From Trifolium pratense (taxonomy: Eukaryota > Streptophyta > Magnoliopsida > Fabales > Fabaceae), in assembly GCF_020283565.1 (NCBI RefSeq), contig NC_060063.1, forward strand, positions 5,850,563 through 5,914,562: a stretch of DNA of 64,000 nucleotides, in the 5' to 3' direction. Numbering within the stretch: the stretch's first letter is position 1; the number at the start of each line of letters is the position of its first letter. The translations under genes and the position numbers were made by a program. The notes below the pieces were generated by a model. The model was not told the origin of the DNA and searched no databases. It saw nothing but the letters and a program-made list of their open reading frames with translations. This document shows positions 20,675 to 33,010 of the stretch, piece by piece.

Positions 20675-21917
20675 AAGTTGATGTCAGTTGAAGTCAACTT
20701 TAATCCATCATCTGATCCGACAAACGAAATCTTTAGATCAATTTCTTCTGTTGAACGAACATAAAAAACCACCTTGTATTTCTTCCCCTTCTCAATATTC
20801 TGTATATAGAAAATAATTTGTCAATATAAGGACTAAAAGAATTATTAGAAAGAAAAAATTTGAAGGAACGTAAAATCTCACCATGCCCCAGAAACCGGGA
20901 TTAGAGATCCCAACTCCATCCGGACCACATGAATCATCACATTGTACCTCCATCTTCAATGCGTTCTTGTTTCTTTCGAAACAAGACATTGGAACAATAG
21001 ATACTTGTATCATGTCTTCAATTATTGTCCAAGGATACAAATTTGAATTATATTTTTCAAAACCTAAACACCAAATTTTATCAGTGATTTGTTTCTTAAC
21101 ATTTGGAAAAAAATCAAGAATCAAGAAGAAAGAAAAACCAAATTTTAGAAGAAGACCTCTATTGTTCACAAGCTCTGCCCATAATCCACCAGCATCAGCA
21201 TGATTAATCTCCTACAACAAATAAATTAAAATGTTAATTTGATAAAAGATGTTAATTTGATAAATAAATTAAGATGTTAATTTGTTCAAAGCTAACCGCG
21301 AAGAAAACTCCCATAAATGTATTAGGGATTTGCTTGTTCACGATACACCAAAATAATTTAACATCGCTTAGTAATGGAGACTAAGGATAGTTTATATACA
21401 ACACTCGCATCTTTCAAACTATCGAAGCGCCTATTTACAAAGGTCAAAACTGTGATGAGTTAAACTCAAAGCGCACAATCTCTCGGCGATGTGGATTTAG
21501 GGACATCAATTTTATGGGCATCAATTTTTTTAACTTATTGTGCGTGCACTCGCGTGTGCGTGCGTGCATGTGTGTTACAATATATAAATAAATAAAATAC
21601 GTATTATAATTAAATTTTAAAATAAATAAATAAAATTATTTTTATATTGGATTTAATTTATAGATAGACAATGTCAAAAAAAAAAAAACACTGAGAATCA
21701 ATAAATTAAAATGTTAATTTGATAAAAGATGTTAATTTGATAAATAAATTAAGATGTTAATTTGTTCAAAGCTAACCTCGAAGAAAACTCCCATAAATGT
21801 ATTAGGGATTTGCTTGTCTGATGTATTAGAAACATTAACGATTAATTTTGTTGCTTCAATTGAATGGAAAGAAATTAGTACAAGCAGAAGCAGAAGCAAA
21901 GTGTTCTTTGTTTCCAT
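20675..21917 (-). pseudogene. GH51 exons 1-4, best preserved copy (F6)
   Basis: Four exons with canonical GT-AG sites and compatible phases: exon 1 21917-21777 (47 codons), exon 2 21211-21157 (55 nt), exon 3 21063-20882 (182 nt), exon 4 20799-20675 (125 nt); 503 nt, open throughout. Exon 1 has a signal peptide (TLLLLLLVLISF) then KLIVNVSNTSDKQIP and FMGVFFE; exon 2 is EINHADAGGLWAELVNN. These match the N-terminus of plant GH51 alpha-L-arabinofuranosidases, secreted enzymes that trim arabinose from cell-wall polysaccharides. The catalytic (beta/alpha)8 part with its acid/base and nucleophile Glu is absent; exon 5 does not follow and the frame reaches a stop about 16 codons past exon 4. A second, truncated exon 1 end lies in intron 1 (21296-21336). 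A short secreted peptide could be made, but enzyme activity could not. Confidence 0.8.
21337..21700. repeat. Duplicated spacer (pair with 22240-22640)
   Basis: The segment starting TTCACGATACACCAAAA at 21337 recurs at 22244, nearly identical through GACAATGTCAAAAAA. It joins the truncated exon 1 end to the microsatellite module. A third partial relative of its right half lies at 26180-26340. No ORF is evident. Confidence 0.75.
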
Positions 21918-21951
21918 TTCTTGTGTTGTTTGATATGTGGTATCACATTGT

Positions 21952-22086
21952 ACCTCCATCTTCAATGCGTTCTTGTTCCGTTCGAAACAAGACGTTTGAA
22001 CGATTGATACATGTATCAGTGATTTGTCTTCAATTATCGTCCAAGGATAAATATTTGAAGTATCTTTTTCATCCCAGCTTCAAAAC
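21952..22086 (-). pseudogene. GH51 exon 3 5' part fused to exon 1 leader (F7)
   Basis: The first 135 nt of exon 3 (from TTTCAG acceptor to MEVQCD) run directly into TTYQTTQE and then the ATG of exon 1 of the copy at 20675-21917, in one open frame. The start has the same 11-nt insertion/frameshift (GCTGGGATGAA) as the copy ending at 26069. It is a recombination product and places coding DNA where the exon 1 promoter or 5'-UTR should be. Confidence 0.75.
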
Positions 22087-22639
22087 CTGAAACACCAAAT
22101 TGTATCTTTAACAAAAACAGCAACTTCATAACATAGCAAAGTTGGAAAAAAATCAAGAAAATGAGACTTCAAAACGTTTGATCATATAATGGTATATCCT
22201 GTATCTCATTCAATAAAAATCAATATACCCTTAGTTGCTTATTGTTCACGATACACCAAAAAAATTTAACATCGCTTAGTAATGGAGACTAAGGATAGTT
22301 TATATACAACACTCGCATCTTTTAAACTATCGAAGCGCTTTTTTACAAAGGTCAAAACTGTGATGAGTTAAACTCAAAGCGCACAATCTCTCGGAGATGT
22401 GGATTTAGGGACATCAATTTTATGGGCATCAATTTTTTTAACTTATTGTGTGTGTATGTGCATGCACTCGTGTGTGCGTGCATGCACTCACATGTGCGTG
22501 CGTACATGTGTATTACAATAAATAAATAAATAAAATACGTATTATAATTAAATTTTAAAATAAATAAATAAAATTATTTTTATATTAGATTTAATTTATA
22601 GATAGACAATGTCAAAAAACAAAAAAATACACTGAGAAT

Positions 22640-24219
22640 CAATAATAATAACCATCTCCTAAAACAAAACCATTAATAATAATTACTGTGTGTATGTGCG
22701 TAAATTGCTAGAATTTCATCCTTAAGGTAAATAATAAGAATTCAAGGTTCGAACTCTAGTCACAACGTCCCATCTAACAATTTAGACAATTGAGATAGGA
22801 TTTATGTAATGTTTCCCTTTTCTAGCATATCTTGGCTTAAATAGAATTGTACTAATCTTTAATATGAGGTGGATAGAAAATCTCTTTGAGATCTACATAT
22901 TAAATTGAGATTTACTTTTATCTTGAGAATTTATTTGGTTTTAAAAAAATCTGACAATTTAGTAGTTGAATCCCACACACAAATTATAGAAGTTGAATCT
23001 GTATCTTAACTCCATTATATTCCAAAATTATTAGCTACCTATGTAGCTAAGATGAGAGAAAGAAAAGTGACATTATAAACAAAAATAGAAGCAAACAAAA
23101 AAGAAATTCATTGTATCTTTAAGCTCTAATTAATATCAGTGTCACGTTATATATGAAAGAGTAAAATATATCTACATGTGAAGAAATTGTTTAAGACTAG
23201 TATACATTTGGAATATGACCTTTTATATGTTTTATGGGGAAAAAAATGTAAAAATCCAAAGCATATAAGTTAAGAATGTACCAAAAAAAACATCAAGTTA
23301 AAAGTTAGGTTTAAATCAACCGATAGACATTTGAGAGATTTTACATTATTAATATGCAATTTTAGAATTTTTTTTTGTTGATATAATTTTAGAATTTTTT
23401 TTTATTATATCAAATAATGATGAATTTTGGAGAATGTTAAAATGTGCCCTTAAGACGTACACATGTTAAGAAAGTAAAAATAAAAATTATTAAATGTTAA
23501 TTTGTGCATTTTAACTTTTGAAGTATTAAATTTTTTATATCATTACATGTTAAGTTTTTATATTGGGATATCTTAATATGTGCCATAAGGACACATGTTA
23601 ACGAACCCATTTTTTATCTACATGTAAAGTCAAAACCGTTTGTTGATGTACGAATGGTTTTTTGAGTTATTTTTTCCATTTTTAAATAACTCCATTGGAA
23701 TGTTATTTTGTGAAGAAATTGTGTACAACTATTGCACTCGTAGTTTGGAACGTGACCTTATGTTTATAAGGGAAAAAAAAATTAAAGAATCCTAAGCTTA
23801 AAATTCATGGGTATATCAAGAATTAATAAATTGATCCCCACGTGTATGATTTCCCCTTTTAGCTTATGGAAGCTTTTTTAAGCTTGGACGTACAATATTT
23901 TATTCCTATCTTGTGCAGGATCCATACAATAGTGAGTTAGGATTGTAGATAATTTTGGTGGAAATATTTTTATGTTAGCTTCAATAGAGTTTATTCTTTT
24001 TTTGTTGCATTTGTTTTTGTTAATCTTGGAGAGAAAAATTCCAATAATTTGGTGTTCGTCTACCAAATAAGTAGTAAAAAATTGTTCCTCACAAAACTTA
24101 AACTCAAGTTCATAAAAATTAAACTCAAGTTCACACAAATTAACTCAAATTTGAAGAACTTTGATATTTTTATAATAATATGTGAAGGGAGGATCAAAAC
24201 ATGAAACTTTAGATTTGGG
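22640..24219. other. Gene-free interval within GH51 array
   Basis: AT-rich. 22660-22830 is a near copy of 26330-26490 (both contain AAGGTTCGAACTCTAGTCAC). The inverted related phrases TTCCCTTTTCTAGCATATCTTGG (22817) and its complement near 26525 suggest that an inverted repeat brackets part of the array. Antisense ORFs at 23878-24263 lack coding character. Confidence 0.45.
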
Positions 24220-24562
24220 TGCATGAGGGTTCTAAAGGGTGTTCGAGAGGAGGGACTGCACAAGACACAAATTTTATGGGCATCAATTTTTTTAACTTAT
24301 TGTGTGTGTATGTGCGTGCACTCGCAAGAGCGTGCATGCACTCGCTTGTGCGTGCGTGCATGTGTGTTACAATAAATAAATAAAACAAGTATTATAATTA
24401 AATTTTAAAATTAAAAAAAAAAATTATATGAAATATGACATTATGTGGGACAATAGTATGTTTCATTCTAGATTTTAAGGATTCAGGACTCTCATATGAT
24501 GGAAGAACAAAAAAGAAAGAAAAATGAAGGACATGAATATTATATGAAATATGAAATCTTAC

Positions 24563-24658
24563 GATGCCCCGAAAACCAGGATTAGAGATGCCAACACCAT
24601 CAGGAGGACATGAACGAACATAAAAAACCACCTTGTATTTCTTCCCCTTCTCAATATT
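24563..24658 (-). pseudogene. Chimeric GH51 exon 4/exon 3, second copy
   Basis: Same 96-nt chimera as at 20306-20401, with NIEKGKKYKV and PPDGVGISNPGFRGI. It lies downstream of exon 3 at 24822-25012 and phases would allow the two to be joined. It belongs to a ~690-bp duplicated segment (19964-20651 and 24220-24907). Confidence 0.75.
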
Positions 24659-24821
24659 CTGTATATAGAAAATAATTTGTCAATATAAAAGCCTCTTGAT
24701 TGAAATTTGAAGCAACAAATTATTAGAAAGAAATTTTACAATAGATTTATAGGACTAAAAGAATATTAAGATATCCCAAAAACAAATAAGAAAGAAAAAA
24801 TGAAGGAACATAAAATCTCAC

Positions 24822-25132
24822 CATGCCCCAAAAATCGGGATTAGAGATCCCGACACCATCCGGACCACATGAATAGGAGTTTTCATCACATTGTACCTCC
24901 ATCTTCAATGCATTCTTGTTCCTTTCGAAACAAGACATTGGAACAATAGATACTTGTATCATGTCTCCAATTATTGTCCAAGGATACAAATTTGAATTAT
25001 CTTTTTCAAAACCTGAAACACCAAATTTTATCGGTGATTTGTTTCTTAACATTTGGAAAAAAATCAAGAATCAAGAAGAAAAAAAAACCAAATTTTAGAA
25101 AAAGACCTCTATTGTTCACAAGCATTGCCCAT
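24822..25132 (-). pseudogene. GH51 exon 2 (partial) and exon 3 (F8)
   Basis: Exon 3 (25012-24822, 191 nt) is open: GFEKDNSNLYPWTIIGD, then SCFERNKNALKMEVQCDENS, ending DFWGM before GTGAGA. Exon 2 (25132-25107) keeps only the last codons (LVNNRG); the preceding part is replaced by AT-rich intron-like DNA at 25133. Confidence 0.78.
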
Positions 25133-25358
25133 AAAAGATGTTAATTTGATAAATAAATTAAGATATTAATTTGAAAAGAAAGTAATGAGCTTAATAATGC
25201 AAGTTATTAATTAATTACTTGAAAAGTAAGTAAGTACATTGGAGTTGTGGTTTTGAATAAATTACCTACCTACCAAAAAGAAAAAATTTCAAATAAATTA
25301 ATCTTTGTCAGTTAATATTTTAGTTTGTTGTAATTTTCAAATAAAATCTTCAACATAC

Positions 25359-26069
25359 CTTATATGTGTCCAAGGGCATAGCTGATACTTGGTCTAACCA
25401 TACCACCCCTTTTCCGGTTGTTGTTATTTGAAGGCTTGAATTATGATTAGTTGCATTGGCCTCAATCACATGCTCCACCTTTCTCCATTTAAATGTTTTT
25501 CCATCAATACCCCTGCAATATATAGATCAAACAATAATTTATTTTTTTTGACAGAAGATCAAACAAAAAATATTATTTTGTGCTCAATCACCCAATAAAT
25601 AACTTATATATAAAAATAAATAAAATAAACACAGGGAAATTTAATTCATTGTGTGTAGAAAGTCACTACAAGTTGATGTTAGTTGAAGTCAACTTTACAG
25701 CATCATCTGATCCAACAAATGAAATTTTCAGATCAATTTCTTCCGCCGAACGAACATAGAAAATCACTTTGTATTTCTTCCCCTTCTCAATATTCTGTAT
25801 ATAGAAAATAATTTGTCAATATAAGGACTAAAAGAATTATTAGAAAGAAAAAATTTGAAGGAACGTAAAATCTCACCATGCCCCAGAAACCGGGATTAGA
25901 GATCCCAACTCCATCCGGACCACATGAATCATCACATTGTACCTCCATCTTCAATGCGTTCTTGTTCCGTTCGAAACAAGACATTTGAACGATTGATACT
26001 TGTATCATGTCTCCAATTATCGTCCAAGGATAAATATTTGAAGTATCTTTTTCATCCCAGCTTCAAAAC
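25359..26069 (-). pseudogene. GH51 exons 3-5 (F9)
   Basis: Exon 3 26069-25877 (193 nt), exon 4 25794-25670 (125 nt), exon 5 25512-25359 (154 nt). Exon 5 is the only full-length in-phase exon 5 in the window: GIDGKTFKWRKVEHVIEAN, then [19 protein letters not shown], a highly conserved stretch of plant GH51 enzymes just before the catalytic domain. Exon 3 carries an 11-nt insertion relative to F8, shifting the frame. No exon 6 or later follows. Upstream is the GT-rich module instead of exon 2. Confidence 0.82.
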
Positions 26070-26499
26070 CTGAAACACCAAATTATATCTTTAACAAAAA
26101 CAGCAACTTCATAACATTATTGTGTGTGTATGTGCGTGCACTCGCGTGTGCGTGCATGCACTCGCATGTGCGTGCGTGCATGTGTGTTACAATAAATAAA
26201 TAAATAAATAAAATACGTATTATAATTAAATTTTAAAATAAATAAATAAAATTATTTTTATATTGGATTTAATTTATAGATAGACAATGTCAAAAAAAAA
26301 AAAAAAATACACTGAGAATCAATAATAATAACCATCTCCTAAAATAAAACCATTAATAATAATTATTGTGTGTATGTGCGTAAATTGCTACAATTTCATC
26401 CTTAAGATAAATAATGAGAATTCAAGGTTCGAACTCTAGTCACGTCGTCCCATCTAACAATTTAGACAATTGAGATAGGATTTATGTACCGATTTGAAT

Positions 26500-28286
26500 T
26501 AAAGATTACAATTTTATTTAAGCCATGATATGCAAGAAAAGGGAAACATTATGTACCCTTAACTTTTACGTTTTGGATTCTTTTTTTTTCCCTAATTAAA
26601 ATCATAAAAGGTCATATTCCAAACTAATTATGATTTCTTCACAAAATACATATCTTTTTCTCATGTTGGCTATATAGGCAGCTACTAATTTTGGAATATA
26701 AAATGGAATTATTGGAATATGGAAACAAAAACTCTTTCAAAAGTTTGGACGGTTCAAGACTTTATATCATAATGCATTTCATTATACACTTCATTGCTTA
26801 GTTTAGAAAAACATCGAATTAGTTGGAAAGTGTTTTTGTTTGGTCATAATTTTTATTCGTCTTCACAAAATATAATTTGTGCAAATCGAGGAAAATTAGC
26901 AACAAAAGAGGGATATTATATACATTATTATTATATACAAATATACAAATTAATTGTAATTTTTTTTAGGGCTCTAATTTGGATTAACTTATTTTTGAGT
27001 TTATGCAAATAAATAAGAGTTTTTTATTTTTGTTACAAAAATAATACATACAGCATAAACTTATTTATTTACATAAGTTATTTTATATAAGCTCAATTAA
27101 CAATTTAGTAGTACGTACCTCTCAAAATTTTTCTCCATATTTACTTAAATAAGATATCATTTATTAACGTGACACTGATACAACCCGCTTAATTTAGATG
27201 TATCGAAAAGAAACACTCTTAGAGTAAGTGTTTATTCCTTGAAAAATTAGGGAGAATAAAAAAGAGAATTTGAGAGAGAAATAGATTTTTCTTATAATTC
27301 ATCCTTGCAAAAAATGGGTTTCAAATAAGAAAGAGAGAATTTGAGACTTATTTTGATTTCTCAATCCAATTTACTTATTCAAAGTGAATTCATTCACCTA
27401 AAAAAATGTCAAAATTAAAATAAATTGGATTGAGAATGGAAATAATGCAAGTAATGAAAAATAAATAAAACCTAAAATCCGTAAAATTTTTATCAAAAAC
27501 AAATGCAAGAAAAAAAAGAGTGCATAAATAATTCAGATAATGACGGACAAGATCTTTGGTAAAGAATGTGTATTGTATTCGATATATTTCATAAAATTTC
27601 ATGAGGGAATTTAAAGTTATGGAGATTTAAAAAAAAAAAAAAAACTATCAATATAAGTAATGATCTCAAATTTGATGATGTGAGGTATAAGCATATGACA
27701 TGTATGCATGTCTATTATTAAGTACAGTATATCCAATTTGAATCAACTTTTTAACAGGTTCTTTTGAGAAAAGGAAATTTAAAATGATCATGATATTATT
27801 ATGTGTATTTACGGTCCCGATTATAAGGAGGGAAAAACACCAAAATTTACGAAATTATTTATGTTTTGACTTTTTTAATACAAATTCAAATATTATCATG
27901 AAAAATTGTGAGGCATTAAATGCATTCATCAGATGTTAAAATGTTAAAGTTTTATTTTTGTTTCATTTTGTGTGCGCATCTCAGCCAAAAAACTGTGGAA
28001 ATAATTGATGTAATGACGAGCAAATTCGAACCACAATATTGCAATTTTTCTTTGTCAATATATCTTTGGGGCTTGCTTCTTTGGCAAGTTTCCTTTGTTT
28101 TAAAAAAAAAATCGAACAACAATATTACAATTTTTTAAACTTTGTGTGCAAATTTTGACATCAATTTCTATGAAACAAAAAGAATTCTCCCAATTAACAA
28201 TAGAAAGTCTCTAAATTGTCTATCTATCTCATATAAAAGGATCAATATTGTTCCATTTAAGCCAAGATAAAAGAATATTTCTATTG
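26500..28286. other. Gene-poor AT-rich DNA
   Basis: No gene recognised. Short ORFs at 26794, 27390 and 27920 consist of Ile/Phe/Leu/Tyr/Lys codons expected from AT-rich DNA and show no motif. Confidence 0.5.
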
Positions 28287-28412
28287 TTCCTCGGTTGGTA
28301 AGGGACATCATATTTTATATGCAGGGACTGAAGTTCGAACCCTGAACATCAGATTTATCCATCTTAAGAATGAAATTTTTAGTTATTAAACTACCTCACA
28401 AAAAAAAAAAAT
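28287..28412 (+). mobile_element. tRNA-derived SINE-like fragment
   Basis: TCGGTTGGTAAGG (box A-like), GTTCGAACCC (box B-like) 50 bases on, and a CAAAAAAAAAAA tail. Target duplications were not clear. It resembles the copies at 33915, 44297 and 51075, which lie on minus. Confidence 0.45.
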
Positions 28413-28908
28413 ATCTCGATCAAAAAATTGATAACTTGATGCTTTTTTTGGGGTACATTCTTAACTTCTATGCTTTGGATTCTAACTTTTTTTTCCCCTT
28501 AAAAATATATAAAAGGTCATATTACCAATGTACTAGTCTTGCACGATTTCTATTTTCTACACATATGTACATGTATATATGTTTTACTCTTTCACATATA
28601 ACGTGACACTAAAATTAAGAAATTATTTACTCTTTTGATCTTTTTGAATACTTTTTCAAATATCATCATGGAAATAATTGAATACATTCACTGATATTAA
28701 AAAGTCAAAGTTCTATAACCACAACTGAGTTAAAAGACCGCGAAACTAGTTGATGTGTTGAGGTAGGGATTCAAACCCACAATATTTCAATTTTCTAAAT
28801 CTACTATGTGCAATCCCTCCTGAGATAAATGTTGATACCACTTACATTACAACTACTGCTGATATTGGTTCCAATTGACAACTTCAAAGAATGTCGAAGC
28901 GGTAGCGG

Positions 28909-31900
28909 TCACATGTCTACCGGTCCCCAAACATTTTGATCATCAAATGATTGAGGGTCTCTTGTAATTGGTTTAAACTTTGGTCTTTGGTCTTTTCCCG
29001 TTGGAAATCCCCAAAATGAATCAGAATTCTCGAAGAATATGTAAAATGCAACTGCTGACACTAAAAATAGTCCTAAAAGCACCAAGTAGATTTGCCACTC
29101 TGCAGTTTTCATAACAAACTTAAAATGTCAAATTCAATAAACATTATATCATTCTATGATCTCCCAAAGGACATGTCTGAGTGCGTGATTATGTGCATGT
29201 GCATCAGCGCGCACGTGTGTGAGAGAGAGAAAGAGAAAGAACCTTTCCAATCTTTAGGTACATTCAGTTTAGTGACCAATGCTCCCCATTCTACCGAGGT
29301 TGTAAGTACAACCCTGCACAAAATAATCAAAGCTCGGGTAAATATACACGACATAAGAATGAAGTTTTTATTTTTAACATATGATGATTGATATTTATCA
29401 AAAAGGTGCCGGCAACCCAGCGTTACCTTTCACTAGGACAGAACTCCAAGGTTGCAATAGTTGTACCGAGGTGTAGTCTCTTACTATAATGGTGTATCTG
29501 CATCTTTTTTACTTCAACTACACAAATGTCTCCGTCTTTACTTCCCCTAAAATTACAGAAATCTGATAAGCTTAAGATTATACAACGGTGCTCATCACAT
29601 CACGAGCTTACTTCTAATAAAAAAAAAATTGACTAATTTTATCTCATGTACCGAAAGACTCCACTAATATTTTCAAAACCTATTTTGACTATACCGATTC
29701 TGAAATGATTTACGTTCGAATTGACCGACAAGGTGTTAATACTAAAATCAAAATCGCAACTCGCTATTTAAATAACTTAATTAAATATGCTAATATAGAA
29801 AAGGTGTTATCTGTCGATTAAAAAACTGATTGGCATGTGTTACTAGTACTACAAGGTCAATTTAGGTTCTTACAGAGAAAGGTATTTCCCGTCGTGGCTA
29901 ATGGACATTACTGAAGCAAACTTTCTAAGCAGCCTCTTATGCCCAATTTTGTTCCATGAGCTCATGTCCCAAACTCCAGTGAGAGACTTGTCCCCTGCTC
30001 AACATTAGAGGTATCGATGATTAAGGCCATACTTCATCAAAAGAGATTTGACAGATATATATACAAATAAAAATTAAAAAAATACTCAAAACAGGATACT
30101 CATACCTTTTTGAACGGCACAAAATAAAAACGGTTTGGTTCCGTCCTTGGAAAATCGACATAATTCAATTTTTTCATCCTAAAGAGACAAAAAGAATTTT
30201 TTCCTTTTTGGATCAATGAGTACAAGTAACTGCACAGATTCTTGTGAAACAAAAACTGCAGAGATCTTTCCAAAAATTCTTAAATAAATCACACCATACC
30301 GAGTTGCGAGACAAAGTAATCAAAGGAACACCATCTTCAATCTTCCAGATTCTTGCTGAACCATCGGTAGAAGTTGAAGCTAGAAATTCTGAGTCTAGAC
30401 TAAAGTGTGACAAAAATAAAGGACAATACAGTAAGTATCAATGTCATCAAAGTTACAGGATTAAGATGTTTATAATGTGAGCATGCTCTTATGGTCTAAA
30501 ACATGGTATCTACATAATCAAATTATTGCATGCAACACAAGATAATTCTCGTTGCCAATTTTATCAATTATTTATTAGAATTTTAATCGATGCTTAGATG
30601 AATGCATCTTCTACAAGGATCCAGCTAGAGTTACTTAGTACATTTTTACCTAAAATCCATATCCCGGACAGATTTGTGTGCTTTTGGTTCATCCAAAATT
30701 GTGTGCATGCTAGGCCACTCCATAATTTTGAGATGTCCATCCTACACGTGTTAAGGACACAAGTTAAATATACATGAACCAATTCGATAGAGGAAAAACA
30801 AAAAATGCTACACAGAATACGAAAGCAATTGGTTGGAATCTTGAGTGATGCTTAGTGCTTACCAACCCACCAGCAGCGAATTTAGATCCATCAACACTAA
30901 AAGTAATACATGTCTGGGATCCAATACCCTGTAGATGTGTTAGTTCCTTGGCGAGCAGCTTCACGTTTGCTTCATGACCATACAGCACAAACAATCTGCG
31001 AGCCATTTAAAATAGTTCAATCAGTATGCATGGTTCAGTCTCCAAGAGAGAAACAATGATAACCCGAAGCAAAATATCTGTAGCTACGTGTAAAAAAACA
31101 AGTATAACTATGTCATAAACTCTCCTAGATCCAAGAAATAAGAACAAGAAACTGTGAAAAAGAAGTTTGGTACAACTGAGCCTACGGTTTTATTTTGTCT
31201 TTCAAAAAGTTAAAGGAAGATAAAATGTCAGCTCTTCTGATCCAAACGTTATTGAAGGTGGAAGTATGCAGTAGCTGTTATTATTTTGAAAAAATGCAGC
31301 ATTGAAACAGATTACGAAAAAGTAGTTTTGAATAGATGTATTCAGATAAGAGAGCATCAATCACATGGCTAATTAGAAAAGAAGCTTACTTGCAACTACC
31401 ATTGCTCAAAGAGCACATAAACTCATCACCACTAGGGTGCACAGCAATAGCAACAGGATCGCCTTCTTCTGCTTCTAACACATAATTGGCCTAAAAGATT
31501 AATCAAACAAAAATCTCATTAGAACCAAAGAAAAATTCAAAAAACTCAACATTAAAAATACTCTTCAATAACAGAACTAATGCATACTGCATAATAACTA
31601 CTTCCACCCACAATTTCTCATCTACAACCAAAAGGGAATGCACAAAATAAGTCATATTTTCATACACCTCACTCTATTTGCAGCTTATAGCACAAGCCCT
31701 TATCATGATAAGCGCTTATGCATAAACTTACATAAGCTATTTTTATAGCAAAGTCAAAAATAAAGTAAATTGATTTTGTGTATGCTGTAAGCTGTTTTCA
31801 TAAGCTATATTAGAAATTTATGAAAATAAGCTGAAAAAAGCTTCTAAAATTTGTCATAAACTGTTTTCATAAGTTCTTCCATACTGTCTCACAAAACTTA

Positions 31901-32572
31901 TGTTAGCAGATAAGCTCAAATAAGCCAAACCAAACAGGCCGGTGGTCTGTTTTGAGTGACTTATTTGAGAAACATTTGTGACACTGTTTAGAAGGAGCTA
32001 TGTTCACAAACTGTTTTCAGATTATTTATAAGCTCACCAGAAGAGTTTTTTTTTTTTTAACAGTAAAAGTCAATTTATACTTTATTGATAATGGAAAGAA
32101 GTACAGGTAAGTAGTACTACCCCCAATTTTTTGGCTAAGAGTACAAGTGGTACTAATCCTACAATAGCTTATGAAAACACCTTATATATAAGCACTTATA
32201 CAACAAGTGTTTATGATATAATAGTTTAATTAAGTTGGATATGCAAACAGGATCATAGTCTATAAATGCACATAGAAAACACAATTTATAAACTTAAAAT
32301 AAAAAGGGTATGCATAAAACATATTAATGTTCCTTCAAAATGGATCACTCTACAAACACATAAATATATATTGAGAATTTAAGAGGAATGCATACCAGAG
32401 GGGAAGTAGACAAAGAAACAGTTTTAGGGTCGAATGAGAAAATCTGGAGTAAAGAAGGACAAGAATTTCCACGCTTAGACCTTCCAAGAACAACTAGGTT
32501 GAGATTTTCGGGTCTCCGAATCCATGACCCGCAAGTAACCGGACCCTGAGGTGACCCAACATCATTCTCCAT
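28909..32572 (-). CDS. PHF1: PHF1-like SEC12-related WD40 membrane protein
   Basis: Ten exons with GT-AG borders and consistent phases: 32572-32396, 31490-31390, 30995-30863, 30741-30650, 30399-30300, 30178-30106, 29994-29874, 29546-29427, 29313-29243, 29099-28909; 1179 nt, 392 residues, close to the ~400 of Arabidopsis PHF1. It starts with MENDVGSPQG and a CGSWIRRP motif, followed by a seven-bladed WD40-type beta-propeller (for example DGHLKIMEWP, STDGSARIWK, GSKDGDICVVEV). One transmembrane helix lies near residues 334-353 (IYLVLLGLFLVSAVAFYIFF), then FFENSDSFWGFP and a short lumenal tail. Family knowledge: PHF1 is an ER protein related to the Sar1 exchange factor SEC12 and is needed for ER exit of PHT1 phosphate transporters. 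The PHF1 rather than canonical SEC12 assignment rests on the N-terminal and FFENSDSFW motifs. No disruption was seen. Confidence 0.88.
31660..31950. mobile_element. TAAGC-rich MITE in PHF1 intron 1
   Basis: Built from repeated ATAAGC/GCTTAT words, with an inner GATAAGCGCTTATGCATAA and a right end AAGCCAAACCAAACAGGCC. The related piece at 43415-43665 lies in the L2HGDH gene. Further TAAGC motifs to 32220 are interrupted by a T-rich segment at 32046-32150, which may be a second insertion. Confidence 0.55.
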
Positions 32573-32744
32573 TCAAAACTTCCTAAATTGGAAAAAGGGA
32601 TTGAAAGTTAAGTTCTTTTTCCAAAAAGGCGTTAAAATAGTGATTGATGAAACAATGTAAACCCTATTCAGTGGTACATATACAAAGTAGACATGTCTTA
32701 CTTTGATTATGTCATCATGTGCTTTCAAGTCTTGATTGAATCAT

Positions 32745-33010
32745 TGTGAAGAAAAATAAATGTTTCTAGGTGTATTAATCTGCAGATCTCTGAACTATTT
32801 GGGAATTTTTAACTAGGTCCCTAAACTAAAAAAATGTGTAATTAAGTCACTAAACTATTTTATATTTTTCAATTAGGTCCTTATGTTAAACTTCCGTTAG
32901 TCAATGGTTAGTCAATAGTTAGTCAATGCCGACATGGCACACATTATATAAATGGGTCCTTAAACTACTGTGCAATTTGTAAATAGGTCCTTGAACTAAT
33001 TTGGGCACAA
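32745..33010. mobile_element. MITE-like repeat (AATTAGGTCC family)
   Basis: Repeated TAGGTCCYTRAACTA units with GTTAGTCAATG and GACATGGCAC in the middle. This resembles common plant Mutator-like MITEs, but I did not find unambiguous terminal duplications. It lies in the inferred 5'-UTR intron of PHF1. Confidence 0.4.

Noticed and set aside
20675..21917. Functional alpha-L-arabinofuranosidase gene
   Set aside because: Exons 1-4 are intact, but exon 5 and the whole catalytic part are absent downstream and a stop follows exon 4.
29092..29391. 99-codon plus ORF
   Set aside because: It is antisense to PHF1 exons 9 and 10 and lacks features.
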